This document shows positions 1-11,186 of a stretch of DNA of 64,000 bases, in pieces. This DNA comes from Triplophysa rosa (Eukaryota > Chordata > Actinopteri > Cypriniformes > Nemacheilidae): positions 14,697,157 through 14,761,156 of the forward strand of contig NC_079906.1 of NCBI RefSeq assembly GCF_024868665.1, read 5' to 3'. Each line of letters opens with the position of its first letter. The first letter of the stretch is position 1. The notes beneath the pieces are model-generated. The model was not told the DNA's origin, searched no databases, and was given only the letters and a program-made list of their open reading frames with translations. The position numbers were made by a program, and so were the translations under genes.

Positions 1-732
1 TTAACACGAGCTGCTGCATAACGTGAAATGCAACATAAAGTCAGCAAAAAGAAACCAGCGCTGTCCTCTACTGATTATAGAAGTGATGAAGTGAGTCAAA
101 CTGTACATTCGAACCAAGTATGTAACATGTTTGCATGATTAAAGAAATGTAATACAATTTATATAATATGTCTTGTTGAAAGCTATTTCTCATTCATTGC
201 TGTATCAAGCAAAGACAGCGCAGCTCTTTCTTCAAAGAGGCATATGCCATGAGCCAATAGCCTTTGAGTGTGAGCCCTGTCAGAGCGTTTCATTGGTTGA
301 ATGAACTGAATGAATACGCCCTACTTAACGAGTCAATTGAGTCAAATGGGATTGAATGAACTGGAACATGTCATTCATGGTCTAATATTCTGTGTTCCAA
401 CAATGCAAATATAGTTACTGAATCTTTCTGAAAAATAAAGGTAATGACCTGGTTTAATTTCATTTTAAGGTGAAGTAAATTATGTCAAAACAGTTGAATC
501 TTTGTATGGAAGATTTAATTACTTTAAGTAAATGATTTAAACCATTTAGATTTTAGTAGACTAAATATAATGTATATTTATTCGACTAAAATGTTTTTCA
601 TATTTCGTCGACTAAAACTAGACTAAAACTAAAATGATGGGGTTGACTAAAATGTGACCAAAACTAAATTGCATTTTCATCAAAAGACTATGACTAAAAC
701 TAAATCAAAATTTGCTGTCAAAATTAACACTG
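1..732. mobile_element. hAT-like non-autonomous element, 3' part
   Basis: AT-rich sequence nearly identical to 30590-31307. From about 545 it is rich in degenerate GACTAAAACTA/TCGACTAAA motifs, which match in reverse complement the TGACGAAAACTATGACGAAAA-type motifs at 30185-30330. The right end reads ...AAAATTAACACTG and is followed by CAACGAACCC; the left end of the other copy is preceded by ACGAACC, which suggests an insertion duplication as in hAT elements. The left end lies outside the window. No coding capacity was seen. The family assignment is inference from ends and motifs. Confidence 0.5.
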
Positions 733-839
733 CAACGAACCCACTAAAAGTGCTTCCTGAGTGAATTACCAACTCACTAGATTCCTTTAACTGCTTCCTA
801 TCCTTCGCTTTAAAGTGAGTCAATTAACCGCTAAATTGT

Positions 840-912
840 GCCCGGTTAGCTCAGTCGGTAGAGCATGAGACTCTTAATCTCAGGGTCGTGGGTTCGAGCC
901 CCACGTTGGGCG
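840..912 (+). tRNA. tRNA-Lys (CTT), copy 1
   Basis: A 73-nt cloverleaf: acceptor GCCCGGT, D-arm with AGCTCAGTCGGTAGAGC (A box), anticodon loop CTCTTAA (anticodon CTT), T-arm GTGGGTTCGAGCCCCAC (B box), 3' strand ...TTGGGCG. The only difference from the third copy is GGT for GGC at acceptor position 7. A run of T (GCTTTT near 935) downstream can terminate Pol III. Copies lie at 17827 and 31454. Confidence 0.93.
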
Positions 913-1183
913 TGTAAGACCCTTCTGTTCTTGGTGCTTTTCACCAGGCCAGGTGACGGGATGTTTGTGCAGTTTCTTGGTAAAATACAGAAGAGGCAAT
1001 GACTCTTAACCAATATGCGGCAAAAAGGGCTCTCTGAAAGCATCCGCTATATTCCCGTGCTGCGAAGTATGTTGTTATGACTCTGCAAAGCGCTGCTGTT
1101 TGTTTCCAAATCAAACCAAGTCCGAGAAAGGAATTCCACGTCTGGTTCTGCCGCCGTACCTCGCCCGCCTGCCACCTCTGTCG

Positions 1184-1189
1184 ATCTCT

Positions 1190-1221
<32 letters not shown>

Positions 1222-1257
1222 CCCGAAAGGTTGGTGGTTCGAGCCCACCCAGGGACG
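1184..1257 (+). pseudogene. tRNA-Asn (GTT), degenerate copy 1a
   Basis: A 74-nt tRNA-Asn cloverleaf with anticodon GTT in the loop CTGTTAC. Position 1 is A instead of G, giving an A:C mismatch at the top of the acceptor stem, and loop position 38 is C instead of A. The A and B boxes (GGCGCAATCGGTTAGCGC; GGTTCGAGCCC) are intact. It may be transcribed but is probably not processed well. Confidence 0.75.
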
Positions 1258-1387
1258 CGTTAAGGTTTTCGTTGCCACATACAGCACAGCTGACGCGTAT
1301 CTGTTCGTCCATCGGGACGGAGGTAGCGTCACGAGGCTTTACGACAGAGCATGACTAGGAGCACAGTGATTGTGTAGGGCAACGAGA

Positions 1388-1459
1388 GGCCTCGTGGCGC
1401 AACGGTAGCGTGTCTGACTCCAGATCAGAAGGTTGCGTGTTCATATCACGTCGGGGTAA
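1388..1459 (+). pseudogene. tRNA-Trp (CCA), degenerate copy 1a
   Basis: A tRNA-Trp-like 72-mer with anticodon loop CTCCAGA. The D-stem 3' strand is GCGT (GCGC in better copies), the T-loop is TTCATAT, and the acceptor 3' strand ends GGGGTAA instead of GGGGTCA. Several stem changes make it a likely pseudogene. It lies ~130 bp after the Asn copy, and the Asn-Trp pair is repeated at 1561/1765, 18290/18479 and 31785/31989. Confidence 0.7.
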
Positions 1460-1560
1460 CAGGTTTTTTGTGCTTGGAAGCCTTGTTAGCGATGCTTTTT
1501 GGCTGCTGTCGCGCTTTGGCTTGACTGACTGCTGCTAGCGCCCCCCTGCCGCCTCTGTCG

Positions 1561-1566
1561 GTCTCT

Positions 1567-1606
<40 letters not shown>

Positions 1607-1634
1607 CTTGGTGGTTCGAGCCCACCCAGGGGCG
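1561..1634 (+). tRNA. tRNA-Asn (GTT), copy 1b
   Basis: The best tRNA-Asn in the window: acceptor GTCTCTG pairing with CAGGGGC (one G:T pair), anticodon loop CTGTTAA (GTT), T-arm GGTGGTTCGAGCCCACC. One variable-loop change (AGCTT for AGGTT). It lies in a local duplication of the Asn-Trp pair ~377 bp downstream of the first pair. Confidence 0.82.
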
Positions 1635-1764
1635 CGTTAACCTTTTCGTTGCCACATACAGCACAGCTGATGCATGTTGGTTCGGCCATCGGGATGGAGG
1701 GACTGTCACGAGGCTTTACACCAGAGCATGACTAGGTGCACCGTGATTGTGGAGGCCAACGAGA

Positions 1765-1836
1765 GGCCTCGTGGCGCAACGGTAGAGTGTCTGACTCCAG
1801 ATCAGAAGGTTGTGTGTTCAAATCACGTCGGGGTCA
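1765..1836 (+). tRNA. tRNA-Trp (CCA), copy 1b
   Basis: Cloverleaf with anticodon loop CTCCAGA (CCA), anticodon stem TCTGA/TCAGA, T-loop TTCAAAT and 3' strand CGGGGTCA. The D-stem is GCGC/GAGT and the T-stem is GTGTG/CACGT, so both carry mismatches. Functionality is uncertain. It is paired with the Asn gene 130 bp upstream. Confidence 0.65.
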
Positions 1837-2448
1837 CAGGTTCTTTGTGCTTGGAAGCCTTGTTAGCGATGCTTTTTGGCTGCTGTCGCGCTTTGGCTTG
1901 ACTGACTGCTGCTAGCTAACCGGTCGCCGTGACTTTGTTGCCGAATCAGAAAAAGCTTTTTGCACCTACGGGATTGTCCACTTTAACACTGTTGGACGTT
2001 TAGGATGTTTTCTATGTAGAGGTGAGGTTCAAAATGTGAAGACAGTGATAAGACGTGTCGTAAAAAAGGTCCCCGCTGTACCTGCTGTACTTTTGCTTTT
2101 GGTGGTCATCTTTGGTGCGGGCTCCTCCGTAAACATTCCATCTGGGAGGGGCTAACGAGGTGAAGTTCTCGTCCATCAACAAACTGATGCAATCGACAAC
2201 TCTGAAGAGATGTCCCTGAAGCTAACAGTCTGCCGACCACTGGTGCTAGGATCTGGATCTGCCTGGGAAATGAAGAACAAATCTCCAGTCTCTAACAATT
2301 CTAGCTGAAGCAGTACAAGGACATGGTAAGGCCTCCTTCTTCCTCTATTGAATTTCTTTTCAACAACAGGTTAAAGTGTGATTTTCTGAAGAGAATGCCA
2401 TTGTGGACCAGAGGAGATTAGGAAAGTCTCCACAACATTCTAAATGAG
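1837..2448. other. tRNA-block spacer with an internal deletion
   Basis: Non-coding spacer also present at 18551-19902 and 32059-33165. Relative to those copies, this one jumps at about 2092 directly from the TGTACTTTTG sequence to GGTCATCTTTGGTGCGG, losing ~740 bp that include the tRNA-Glu(TTC) gene. No coding signal was seen. Confidence 0.7.
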
Positions 2449-2518
2449 TCTTCGTTAGTATAGCGGACAGTGTCTCCGCGGTGACGCGCACGACCGGTTT
2501 CGATTCGCCGACGGGGAG
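2449..2518 (+). pseudogene. tRNA-Asp-like relic, copy 1
   Basis: It starts TCTTCGTTAGTATAG and ends TTCGATTCGCCGACGGGGAG, the framework of tRNA-Asp. The anticodon arm is altered, and one base fewer than the copy at 19903 destroys the 7-base loop. The T-stem is also mismatched. Read as a dead Asp-type tRNA kept inside the duplicated block. Confidence 0.6.
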
Positions 2519-3672
2519 TTTGTGTCTGCTTTTGGGTCGTCTCTAGCATGCCTAAGGCCATCAAACTAAGTGTAACTTAGTTGACACGCGCCGGACGGCT
2601 AGTTATGGACACTGCACGCTGACGCCCCAAAAATTTTCCCAGGTCGCCCGGCGTTGCCGAAACGAGGGGGAGAGCCCCGCGATTGAACGGAAACGTCATG
2701 GGGCTGCGGCAACGCCCCGGGGGACCCATGAAAAATGCCCAAAGTGCCTAATTTTTGAGTCACGGAAGGAAGGGTTAGGCCTCTTTTGGCAGAACCACGA
2801 GGGGGCGACTCGATGTACGTTCCCAACCTAAGCCACGCCGTCAATCAGGTTGCGACGGGCCTCCCGAAGAGCGCCTAAACATCCCCCTTGCACCTACGGG
2901 CCGGCTCCGGACCCCGATGTACACGAGAAGCCTACGCGTTCCCATTGTAACCTATTTTGGGCGGAGCTTCCCGCTGGCCACGCCTCCATCCACAGAACGC
3001 CTACGCATCCCCCTTGCAGCCTAAACTTGAGGGAGGCCTGCCCGATGCACCGAAGCCTGCCCGAAGACCTGGACGCCACCCGGCGCCCGGGGGACCCCGT
3101 CTCGGAGCTGACTGCCTCATTTGAGCCCAGCGCTGTGTGACACACGCTTAAACAGCCTAAAGCCTTTTCTTTGACTTTCGAGTCAAACGTGCACATAAAA
3201 GGCGGTGTGCATTGACACAATGTTTTCTCACATCTGCGATTTACTCGAAGGGCCAAAATTAGGTAGACAGAGTAAGACCCCTGTCAGTGGTCTCGTTTGC
3301 TTTGGCAATGATTATCCAGCTTAAACCAACAGTATAGTGTATAAGAGGAACAGCCCTTCACAATGACGTGCATTAAGGCTCACAGTTTGGCTCCAGAAGC
3401 TTAAAAATGGTGTGTCCATTAGCTACCTATGGGAGCCGTGCCAAAAGTGTCCGTGACTCAGTTTGGCAATTACTGTTTATTACAGCTTTGTAAATGGTTA
3501 TATGCTCAAAAATGGTATATACATGTGTAACTTATTTGATGTGGCTCATATAGGTGTATAACGGACAATATATGTGTAACTTATTTAATGGGACCCTCAT
3601 AGGTAAATAATGGACAAAGCATATTTTTGCAAAGCATTTTGACCATCGGTGTCCAGTGCTTGGTGCCGTGGC
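2519..3672. repeat. GC-rich spacer and a ~240-bp repeat unit, copy 1
   Basis: Nearly identical to 19974-21150. It contains a GC-rich stretch (about 2590-3130) with CCCGGGGGACCC-type motifs. Then at 3300-3640 comes sequence of the ~240-bp family tandemly repeated at 34640-35870 (shared motifs TGTGTCCATTAGCTACCTAT, GTGTAACTTATTTGATG, CCTCATAGGTAAATAATGGA). Small open frames here are disrupted between the two copies by single-base indels and are not read as genes. Confidence 0.65.
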
Positions 3673-3758
3673 ACCCACGTTGGCGCAGTTAGGCAGCGCG
3701 TCAGTCTCATAATCTAAGGGTGGGATTCTTTTGAACTGGTTTCAGATCCCGCTGTGGC
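3673..3758 (+). pseudogene. tRNA-Met-like element with enlarged T-arm, copy 1
   Basis: It resembles elongator tRNA-Met up to the anticodon arm: GGCGCAGTTAGGCAGCGCG, then loop TCTCATAATC (anticodon CAT). The T-stem GGGAT/ATCCC encloses about 19 bases instead of 7, an apparent 12-base insertion. This copy has AATCTAAGGG where copy 2 has AATCTGAAGG. Probably a pseudogene, but the same enlarged arm is kept in both blocks. Confidence 0.6.
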
Positions 3759-3867
3759 CCATTTGCCTTCCATGCCTTCATGTACCTTCCGACAGGCTGC
3801 CTTGATTAAGGTACACATCGAGCCAGGCACCCCCGGCTCCTGCGGAGGACCAGTAATAAGCATGTAC

Positions 3868-3937
3868 TCCCTGGTGGACTAGTGGCTAGGATTCGGCGCT
3901 CTCACCGCGCGGCCGGGTTCGATTCCCGGTCAGGGAA
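3868..3937 (+). pseudogene. tRNA-Glu (CTC), slightly short
   Basis: TCCCTGGTGGACTAGTGGCTAGG... with anticodon loop CTCTCAC (CTC) and T-arm CCGGGTTCGATTCCCGG, ending TCAGGGAA. It has 70 nt instead of 72. The missing bases fall in the anticodon stem 3' side and variable region, so the anticodon stem is weakened. The second block keeps only the 3' half (21347-21379). Confidence 0.7.
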
Positions 3938-4016
3938 TGTGGTTTTGGACGCCCTATGGCGCATTTTCACCACTCCTTATAAACAATGGTCATTTAAAGG
4001 GGGTTAAAAAGATGCT

Positions 4017-4103
4017 TCCTTCGAGCCGGATTCGAACCAGCGACCTAAGGATGACCAGTGGGACACCTACAGTCCTCCGCTCTACCAACTGAGCTATCGA
4101 AGG
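4017..4103 (-). tRNA. tRNA-Tyr (GTA) with a 14-nt intron, copy 1
   Basis: Minus strand: CCTTCGATAGCTCAGTTGG..., anticodon loop CTGTAG interrupted directly after position 37 by a 14-nt intron (GTGTCCCACTGGTC), then ATCCTTAGGTCGCTGG and T-arm TTCGAATCCGGCTCGAAGGA. Acceptor CCTTCGA pairs with TCGAAGG. The intron position is the canonical one for eukaryotic tRNA-Tyr. Identical in the second block (21459-21545), so it is likely functional. Confidence 0.92.
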
Positions 4104-4181
4104 CACAGAAACCGTTGCCGACTGAGCTATTTTTGGCGCAGGTCAGGTACGTCCATGGCACGAAAAGGAGCGCAGGTGCAA

Positions 4182-4213
4182 CGAGCAAGCCAGGAGTCGA
4201 ACCTGGAATCTTC
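4182..4213 (-). pseudogene. tRNA-Arg 3' half cut by the L2 element, copy 1
   Basis: Read on the minus strand this is the anticodon-stem 3' side, variable loop, T-arm (CCAGGTTCGACTCCTGG) and ...GCTTGCTCG acceptor of a tRNA-Arg of the ACG type. The 5' half is replaced by the 3' end of the L2 LINE. The same junction is in block 2 at 21660/21661, so insertion preceded the block duplication. Confidence 0.6.
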
Positions 4214-6777
4214 GGCGTAGCTGGCGTAATCTCTAGTTGTGGATGGGCATATGACGTTCATCTGGGCCTGGCGGAATCTCTCCCTACCTCGGGATGGGCA
4301 TCCCGAGGCGAGGGCAGAAAGAGAATAATTAGCGTAGCTGCTGTTCATTAGCTATGTATTAGTGAATGCTTGGCTGAAAAGATGTGTCTTTAATCTAGAT
4401 TTAAATTGGGAGAGTGTGTCTGACCCTCGAATAGTATCGGGGAGGCTATTCCAGAGTTTAGGTGCTACGTATGAGAAAGCTCTACCCCCTTTGGTGGATT
4501 TAGTTATTCTAGGTGTTATCAAAAGTCTGGAGTTTTGAGATCTTAGAGAGCGTGATGGGTTGTAGTGTGGTAGAAGCTCTGTTATGTAGGTAGGGGCTAA
4601 ACCGTTTAAGGCTTTATAAGTAATTAAAAGAACTTTAAAGTCAATACGATACTTAATGGGTAACCAGTGAAGGGTTGATAACATTGGGGTTATGTGATCG
4701 TATTTTCTGGACCTGGTTAGAACTCTGGCAGCTGCATTCTGAACTAACTGTAGTTTGTTTATTGATGTGCAGGACAACCACTAAGCAGTGCATTACAGTA
4801 GTCAAGTCTTGAGGTCACAAATGCATGAATAAGCTTCTCTGCATCAGCCACACATAAAATATTTCGCATTTGGCAACATTTCTAAGGTGGAAGAAGGCTG
4901 TTTTTGTGACATTTGAGATGTGATTTTTAAATGACAGGTTGCTGTCTAATATAACGCCAAGGTCTTTAACTGTATTTGTTGGAGTAACAGTGCAGCCTTC
5001 AATTTGCAGGTCATAATCCGAAATATTCTGCTCACGTGTCTTTGGTCCGATAAGTAATATTTCTGTTTTATTAGAATTTAAAAGAAGGAAATTACAAGTC
5101 ATCCAATGCTTTATATCGTCGATGCACTCTGCCAATTTGGATAGTTGGAAGGAATCATCTGGTCTTGATGAGATATATAGCTGAGTATCATCTGCATAAC
5201 AGTGGAAGCTAATTCCATGTTTTCTAATAATGTTTCCAAGGGGCAGCATGTATATGGAGAATAGCAAGGGTCCTAAAACCGATCCCTGAGGTAATCCATA
5301 ATTTACTTGCGTTAGATTTGATGATTCCCCATTTAAATGGACAAATTGATGTCTGTCTGATAAGTAAGATCTGAACCATTGTAGTGCCTGTCCCTGAATA
5401 CCGGTATAATTGTGTAAGCGATCTAGAAGTATTTTATGGTCTACAGTATCGAACGCAGCACTAAGGTCGAGCAGGACTAGGAGTGAGATGTTACCTTTAT
5501 CTGATGCTATAAGCAGGTCGTTTGTAATTTTAACGAGCGCAGTTTCAGTACTATGATGCGGTCTAAAGCCTGACTGGAATTTTTCGTGTATGTCATTATT
5601 TTGTAAGAAAGAGCACAACTGAGTGGACACTACTTTTTCTAGTATTTTAGACAGGTAAGGGAGATTTGAAATCGGTCTATAGTTTCCTAGTTCATTGGGG
5701 TCTAAGTTTGGTTTCTTGATAAGAGGCTTAATGACGGCCAGTTTAAAGGTCCTGGGACATGGCCTAGATTAATTGACGAGTTGATAATGTTATAAATGGG
5801 CTCAATTGCAACGGGTAATAACTCTTTTAATAATTTAGTTGGTATGGGGTCTAATAAGCAAGTTGTAGGTTTAGATGTTGCAATAAGTTTAATTAAATCT
5901 TCCTGTTTTATAGGTGAAAAACACTGTAGCCTTTCTTTTGGGGCGATGGTTGGTACTAATTTATAGGACAGACTTGGAGGTTGAGTTTTTACTATTTTGT
6001 CTCGTATGTTTTCGATTTTCTCTGTAAAAAAATTCATGAAATCATTGCTACCAAGGTGCGGCGGAATACCCAGGTCAGGTGAAGTCTGTTTATTTGTTAG
6101 TTTAGCAACTGTACTAAATAAAAACCTTGGATTGTTTTTGTTAGTTTCTATGAGGTTACGGAGGTGCTCAGCCTTTGCTGCTTTTAGTGCCTTTTTATAA
6201 CAGTTTGCACTCTCTTTCCACGCAATTTTAAAGACCTCTAATTGGGTTTGTTTCCATTTGCGCTCCAGTTTACGTGTTTCTCTTTTAAGGGCGCGAGTGG
6301 TGCTATTGTACCATGGTGCTGCGTTTTTCTCATTAATCTTTTTTGACTTCATAGGTGCGACAGCTTCTAATGTATTAGAGAAAATAGTGCCCAATTTGCT
6401 GGTCATGTCATCGAGCGATTCTGTATTTATTGGTATGGTTATTAAAGGAGTCAGATCTGGCAAGCTCTTTGCGAAACTATCTTTAGTAGTCGAGGTAATT
6501 GTTCTACCCTGTCGATAACGAGTTAAACGGCTGATTTCTGCAGTGCGCAGTGTACATGTTATAAGATAGTGATCAGTGACATCGTCGCTTTGAGGTATAA
6601 TATCTATATTGGTTAGATCGGCTCCGTGAGATATAATCAAGTCTAGTGTATGATTAAATCGATGAGTGGGTCCATTGATGTGTTGTGTTACTCCAAAAGA
6701 GTGTAATAGCTCTGTAAACGCCACTGCTAATGCATCGTTAGCACTATCTACGTGGATATTAAAGTCTCCGACAATTA
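4214..6777 (-). mobile_element. L2-clade LINE, copy 1, 5' truncated
   Basis: A minus-strand non-LTR retrotransposon. The 3' UTR includes a hairpin CCTCGGGATG/CATCCCGAGG at 4287-4308, followed by ORF2 C-terminus, reverse transcriptase and part of the endonuclease. It is virtually identical to 21661-24228. Similarity stops at 6777, inside the endonuclease at the codons for IVGDFN, where the last exon of the DUF6729-type gene begins. This breakpoint marks the edge of the duplicated block. Confidence 0.85.
4352..6777 (-). pseudogene. L2 ORF2 (endonuclease/reverse transcriptase), frameshifted
   Basis: The same protein as the intact frame at 21798-24335, but broken by three single-base deletions relative to that copy: near 5742 (AAGGTCCTGG for AAGGCTCCTGG), near 4866 (CGCATTTGG for CGCAATTTGG) and near 4768 (GATGTGCAGG for GATGCTGCAGG). 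The RT core with [23 protein letters not shown] and CYADDTQLY lies in the piece 4815-5630. The 5' piece (from 7234 down to 5702) reads without a stop through the join with the neighbouring gene, so its first ~150 codons are not L2. Dead by sequence. Confidence 0.85.
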
Positions 6778-9700
6778 GTACGAACAGAAGTGTGCCTCTG
6801 CTTTGCTTGGTGCTGTGCTCTCGGGTTAGGCTTGTAAACTGCGTGTGCTCGTGGCTGATGTTGGCTTCAGTCGTAGCTGTATTAGCACCTTGTGGAGGCT
6901 CTCGGAGGTTCAGGAAGGGGCTGAGTGAAATCAAATAGCCTGAAGGCAGCACGACAGTTTTCTGCTTTTTCTGTCTGTTATTGTGCCACTGAATCAGGGT
7001 GTTTTGGTTTACCTCCACCAGCTGCATGGATGTTCCCTCCATTACCATGCTGTTTCCAAGCACAAGCTGCCTTATCCTTCGATATTCTTGGAGGATCAGA
7101 GACCATCTCGACAGGCTTCCCTTTTCTTTTTTTCTTGGGGCTAGGGTGAATTGTGCAAAGCCTGATGAAGATGGTCTCCACCAGACGGCAGCAGTCAGGC
7201 CACTGAGCGGGTACGCTGCCTGCACCCAGCACACATCTGGTGGTGCTCTCTACTCCAAGGGTGTGAGTGGGCCTCTTTGGTGTTCTGAAGCGCCCACTCA
7301 GCAGTCGCTCCTGGTGCCGAGCTGCATACACCACCCTCTGCTTGTCTCGGTCATCCAGCTTCTGACAAAGTCCAATGATGGTGTTGGCTTCCTGGTTGGT
7401 CAGGCTGAGGACTGTGTGACCCCGGAGCTCCACCAGATATTACGCCAGCCTGTCCACATGTTGAAAACCAGGCACATTTTGGTAGTCAACAGCCTATTGA
7501 AAAACACAAACAATAATTGTTACATAAAATATTAAGTTTGATGCATTTTGCTTACTAATGACTTACCAATTGAGTAATTTTTAAGTAAAATAAGTGTAAA
7601 CTCTGGGTTCACAGCACAGAAGCAGATGTTGACCATTAATTCATTGTTTTTTAATAAATAGTTTTTTTATTTTTGTTTAATAAAAATACAGGAGTGGAAC
7701 ATACCGTCTCTTCATCGCCTTCCTGCCCTGCATCTTCCAACTCCAAGTGGACAGGTAAATCAGAAGGCTCAGAGGGGACAGGGGACGCAGACTGTGGGAG
7801 GCTATGTGCCAGAACACTGGTGTCAGGGACCAATGAAGGCGTTGAGGAGCCCAGGACAGAGGTGGCACTTCTTGTGACAGGGGTGAAAGAACCCAGTGTC
7901 AGTGTGGACAGTGGTGACAGAACAACATCCAGATCTCTTAAGGTGTGATCCTCGTTGATGTCACAGAAGCCCTCATCTTCCTCCCGCTCTTCCACATTGA
8001 GGTCATCAAGGAGCTCTGCTGTCTGCTCAGAGTCTGGGTTCATTTCCTGCAGTGCCTGACCAGTCTGAAGGAACAAATACTGGACTCCAATGAGCTCACC
8101 TGGAATAAACACAATAAATAAACAGGAATTACATTCAAGTGAGAATTAAATATGATATATAAAGGCTGATATTTTACATAAATGCAGGTTTACACCAATA
8201 ACAAGTTCTCTTACCGGTGTAACGTGCAAGGGGACAAAACGTGGGGACCACTTTCCTGCCAAACAGCTTTTCGTAATTGCAGTTTGCACAGTGAAGGAGT
8301 TCTCCTGTGTAGCTGCGCAAAGCTGATGGTTCAGATGACAAGGAAGCAGCCTCCTGGTCCTGGTTCCACCTGTGAAGCCCCTCCAGCAGATAAATATGAA
8401 AGTTCAGACTGTTGGCACTGGTCCCTGTAAACAGACACAACAGTGTTAAGGGAGTCTGAAATAAACACGCTTAATGCTTTTTTCTACATATGCATTCTAA
8501 GTGTGGCAGATACGTACCTGGGATGAAACGGTTGTGATGCAAGTGAAAGGACTCGAGAGAAGTGGAGCCTCTGGCACATCTGTATGTCCCCAGAAGCACA
8601 CCACCCTTGGTGTAAGGTGTGCCCCTTCTCTGTGATAGAGAGCACACCAGGGAATCCTGATGCATTTCACATGCCTCTCTGAACACTCCAGATGTGCTCC
8701 ATCCTTCACTGTGTCCAGAGAGGAACACCCAGGGAGTCATTGCCTTGGCTGCTTAGGAGCTCTGTAAGCAGCCTTTCAAGGAGAAGGATGGTAGTCTCCT
8801 CCCCGCGGGTCCTCCTCCGACAATGGAGAGCCAACTCTTTCCTCTTAAGGTGTTTGTCGACATCTTCATCTGTCAGCGCAGGCCAACCCGGGACATCAGC
8901 AGCTCTCTCTTGGCTTTGCGGAGCAGAGAAATATCAGCACCATCCCATTCAAAGATGCACGCTGACAGTCGTGACATGAAGATGGGGTAAAGCTGATGGG
9001 CGTCGGTTGTACATCCCAAGGCGATCCTGCGCATAAAATGCCAGATGTCCAGCCTTATCAGGAGATCTGGCCATCCACTGAACCTAGCTTTCAGCTTGGT
9101 CTCTCCCACCTCAGTGCAGCACCCACAGTCGACGTTCAACACGGCAGGTGGATCCACACCGGCCTGCTGGTAGCGTTTCACAAGACCGTCTACCATCTTG
9201 TCCAGTCCTGCTCCTTCCTGGGCTGTTAAGACACTGATGAGCACCTGGCCAAACTCGTTGCCAACAGAGGTGAGCCACAGTCCCCTTCCTCTGGCTGTCC
9301 CTGCCAGCTTTTTGGTGGTCTGAAATAGACATAATTGGGAGCATGTTTAAAATGTAGTAAACATCAAACAGTGTAGAATGCTGAGCATACAATTTTTAAA
9401 ATACCTTTTTAGTTGAATCCATCTTTAACACTGTGCTGTAAGTGGATGTTATCCTGGCATGGATTTCATCCAGCCTTGTCAGGATGTCTCGGCTGTAAAC
9501 AGTGAGAAGCCACTTCCAGCTTGGCACCACTGCAGGCTTTGGGGGTTCCTGGAATTTTATTGGCAACACTCCAGGGCGGTTGACAAAGTCAACACATTGG
9601 GTGGTGTACCGGGCCAGACACTTGAGCCACTCCTCACTGTGGTTCTCATGCAGCTGTTTGATGACCCGTGTAGGACTGTTGCCTAGGCCACGCTCACGCA

Positions 9701-10708
9701 GGAATCTAATGACTCTCAGATCACAGGCATACCTAAGGAAAAGCAAAATAATATTTTACCATATCATTTTACCTCATGTTAGATGGAATTATACACCACT
9801 GTTCAGAGGCGTGTGACCAGAAAGATGCTTTAGATTATTACGTTCTCCAAAGTCTTAATTACTTGATCAAAAATAAATTAAAACAGTAATATTTTGATAT
9901 TTAAAAATCACAGTTAAAATGGTTGACTACTTAATAAAGCGTGACAAAATGTTGGACCGTTTTTGATCAATTTAAGGTGTCACTGCTGAACAGCAGTGTA
10001 TATCGAATGTATTTAATTAAAGCATTATGCAATACTGTAAAGTTCTGATCTTATTTCATTACAGTATGGTTTCCTGGAATAAAAATATGTGCTGTACAAA
10101 GTGGAGGCGAGCGTAATGTGTTAACTTTACTTAACAGCATGAAATGTGGATTATGCCAATACTTACAGAGACAGTGGTGCTTGGTTTCGGGGCACTGGAC
10201 ACTGCTGCGCTGGGTTGGTCATCCACACGAGATGGTCTTCTAGCCGCACTCAAATTTGGCTTCGCTGCAGCAATGTGAGACCCGCTAAACCTTGGTTTGG
10301 TAAACTGAAAGTACAAAACAATTACAATGACATTTTCTGTACTTTATAAATTGTCAACAGATGAATATAGATGGTGGTTTTTCTAGACATATTATTGACT
10401 TTTCTTATATTCTAAATATATTACTGAGTTTTCTTATATAAAATAGCTTTCTTACTTAAAGAATACATTTAAAGGAAGTTATAGAGTTCATATACTTCTC
10501 TGATCTTAACAAGGGCTATGGGCCTCATGTATGAGTTTGAACACTTGAACACCTGCGTACACACCAAATATCTTCTCACACTAAGACAGGAACTGCACGT
10601 ACACCACACACACTTTTGTAGAGAGGTTTGGTTAAGAACGCTGGGTTGTTTATCATTATCACACTAAACCATGAGTTCATTTTTAATAAAACCAAGGTTA
10701 AATCATGT

Positions 10709-10845
10709 ATCGTCCGAAAGCCCCCGGAAAGGTGTCAAGATAATAAGCACTTTATATACGTATGTGTTATTGCGACGTCCGAAAGCCCCCGGAAAGGTGT
10801 CAAGATAAAGAGCACATGATATACGTATGTGTTATTGAGAGCGCT
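10709..10845 (+). repeat. Two ~68-bp direct repeats
   Basis: CGTCCGAAAGCCCCCGGAAA GGTGTCAAGATAA... TATACGTATGTGTTATTG occurs twice in a row with few differences. Position inside a putative U3 suggests duplicated enhancer units, as in many retroviral LTRs. That role is inference. Confidence 0.7.
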
Positions 10846-11186
10846 CCCTACAATTAAATCTTAATATGGTAGGCCGGAGATCTTAATATGGTAGGCGTAG
10901 TGTTGTCACGATACTGGAATTTCTAACTTCGATTCAATACCTAAAAAAATATCGATATTCGATACCATTTTCGATACCACGGGGAATAAACTGCCATAGC
11001 AATAAGGCCCTAATAAGCAATAGCAATATAGGCCTTTTTAAATTTTATTTGAAGTTAAATTGAACAAGACTAGACAATGAGGTATATATTTTTACATTAT
11101 TTATTAATTGTTAATCTAATGTTAATTTTACGAATACATTTACTATTTAAAATCAAAGTTGTATTTGTCAGTATTAATGGACCAGA

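Noticed and set aside
2599..3256. Frames on both strands in the GC-rich spacer
   Set aside because: The near-identical copy at 20034-20807 differs by single-base indels that break these frames, so there is no coding constraint.
5997..7535. Plus-strand open frames of 60-180 codons opposite the L2 and the left gene
   Set aside because: They are antisense shadows of L2 ORF2 and of the minus-strand exons, repeated at 23446-23967 only because the L2 is duplicated.
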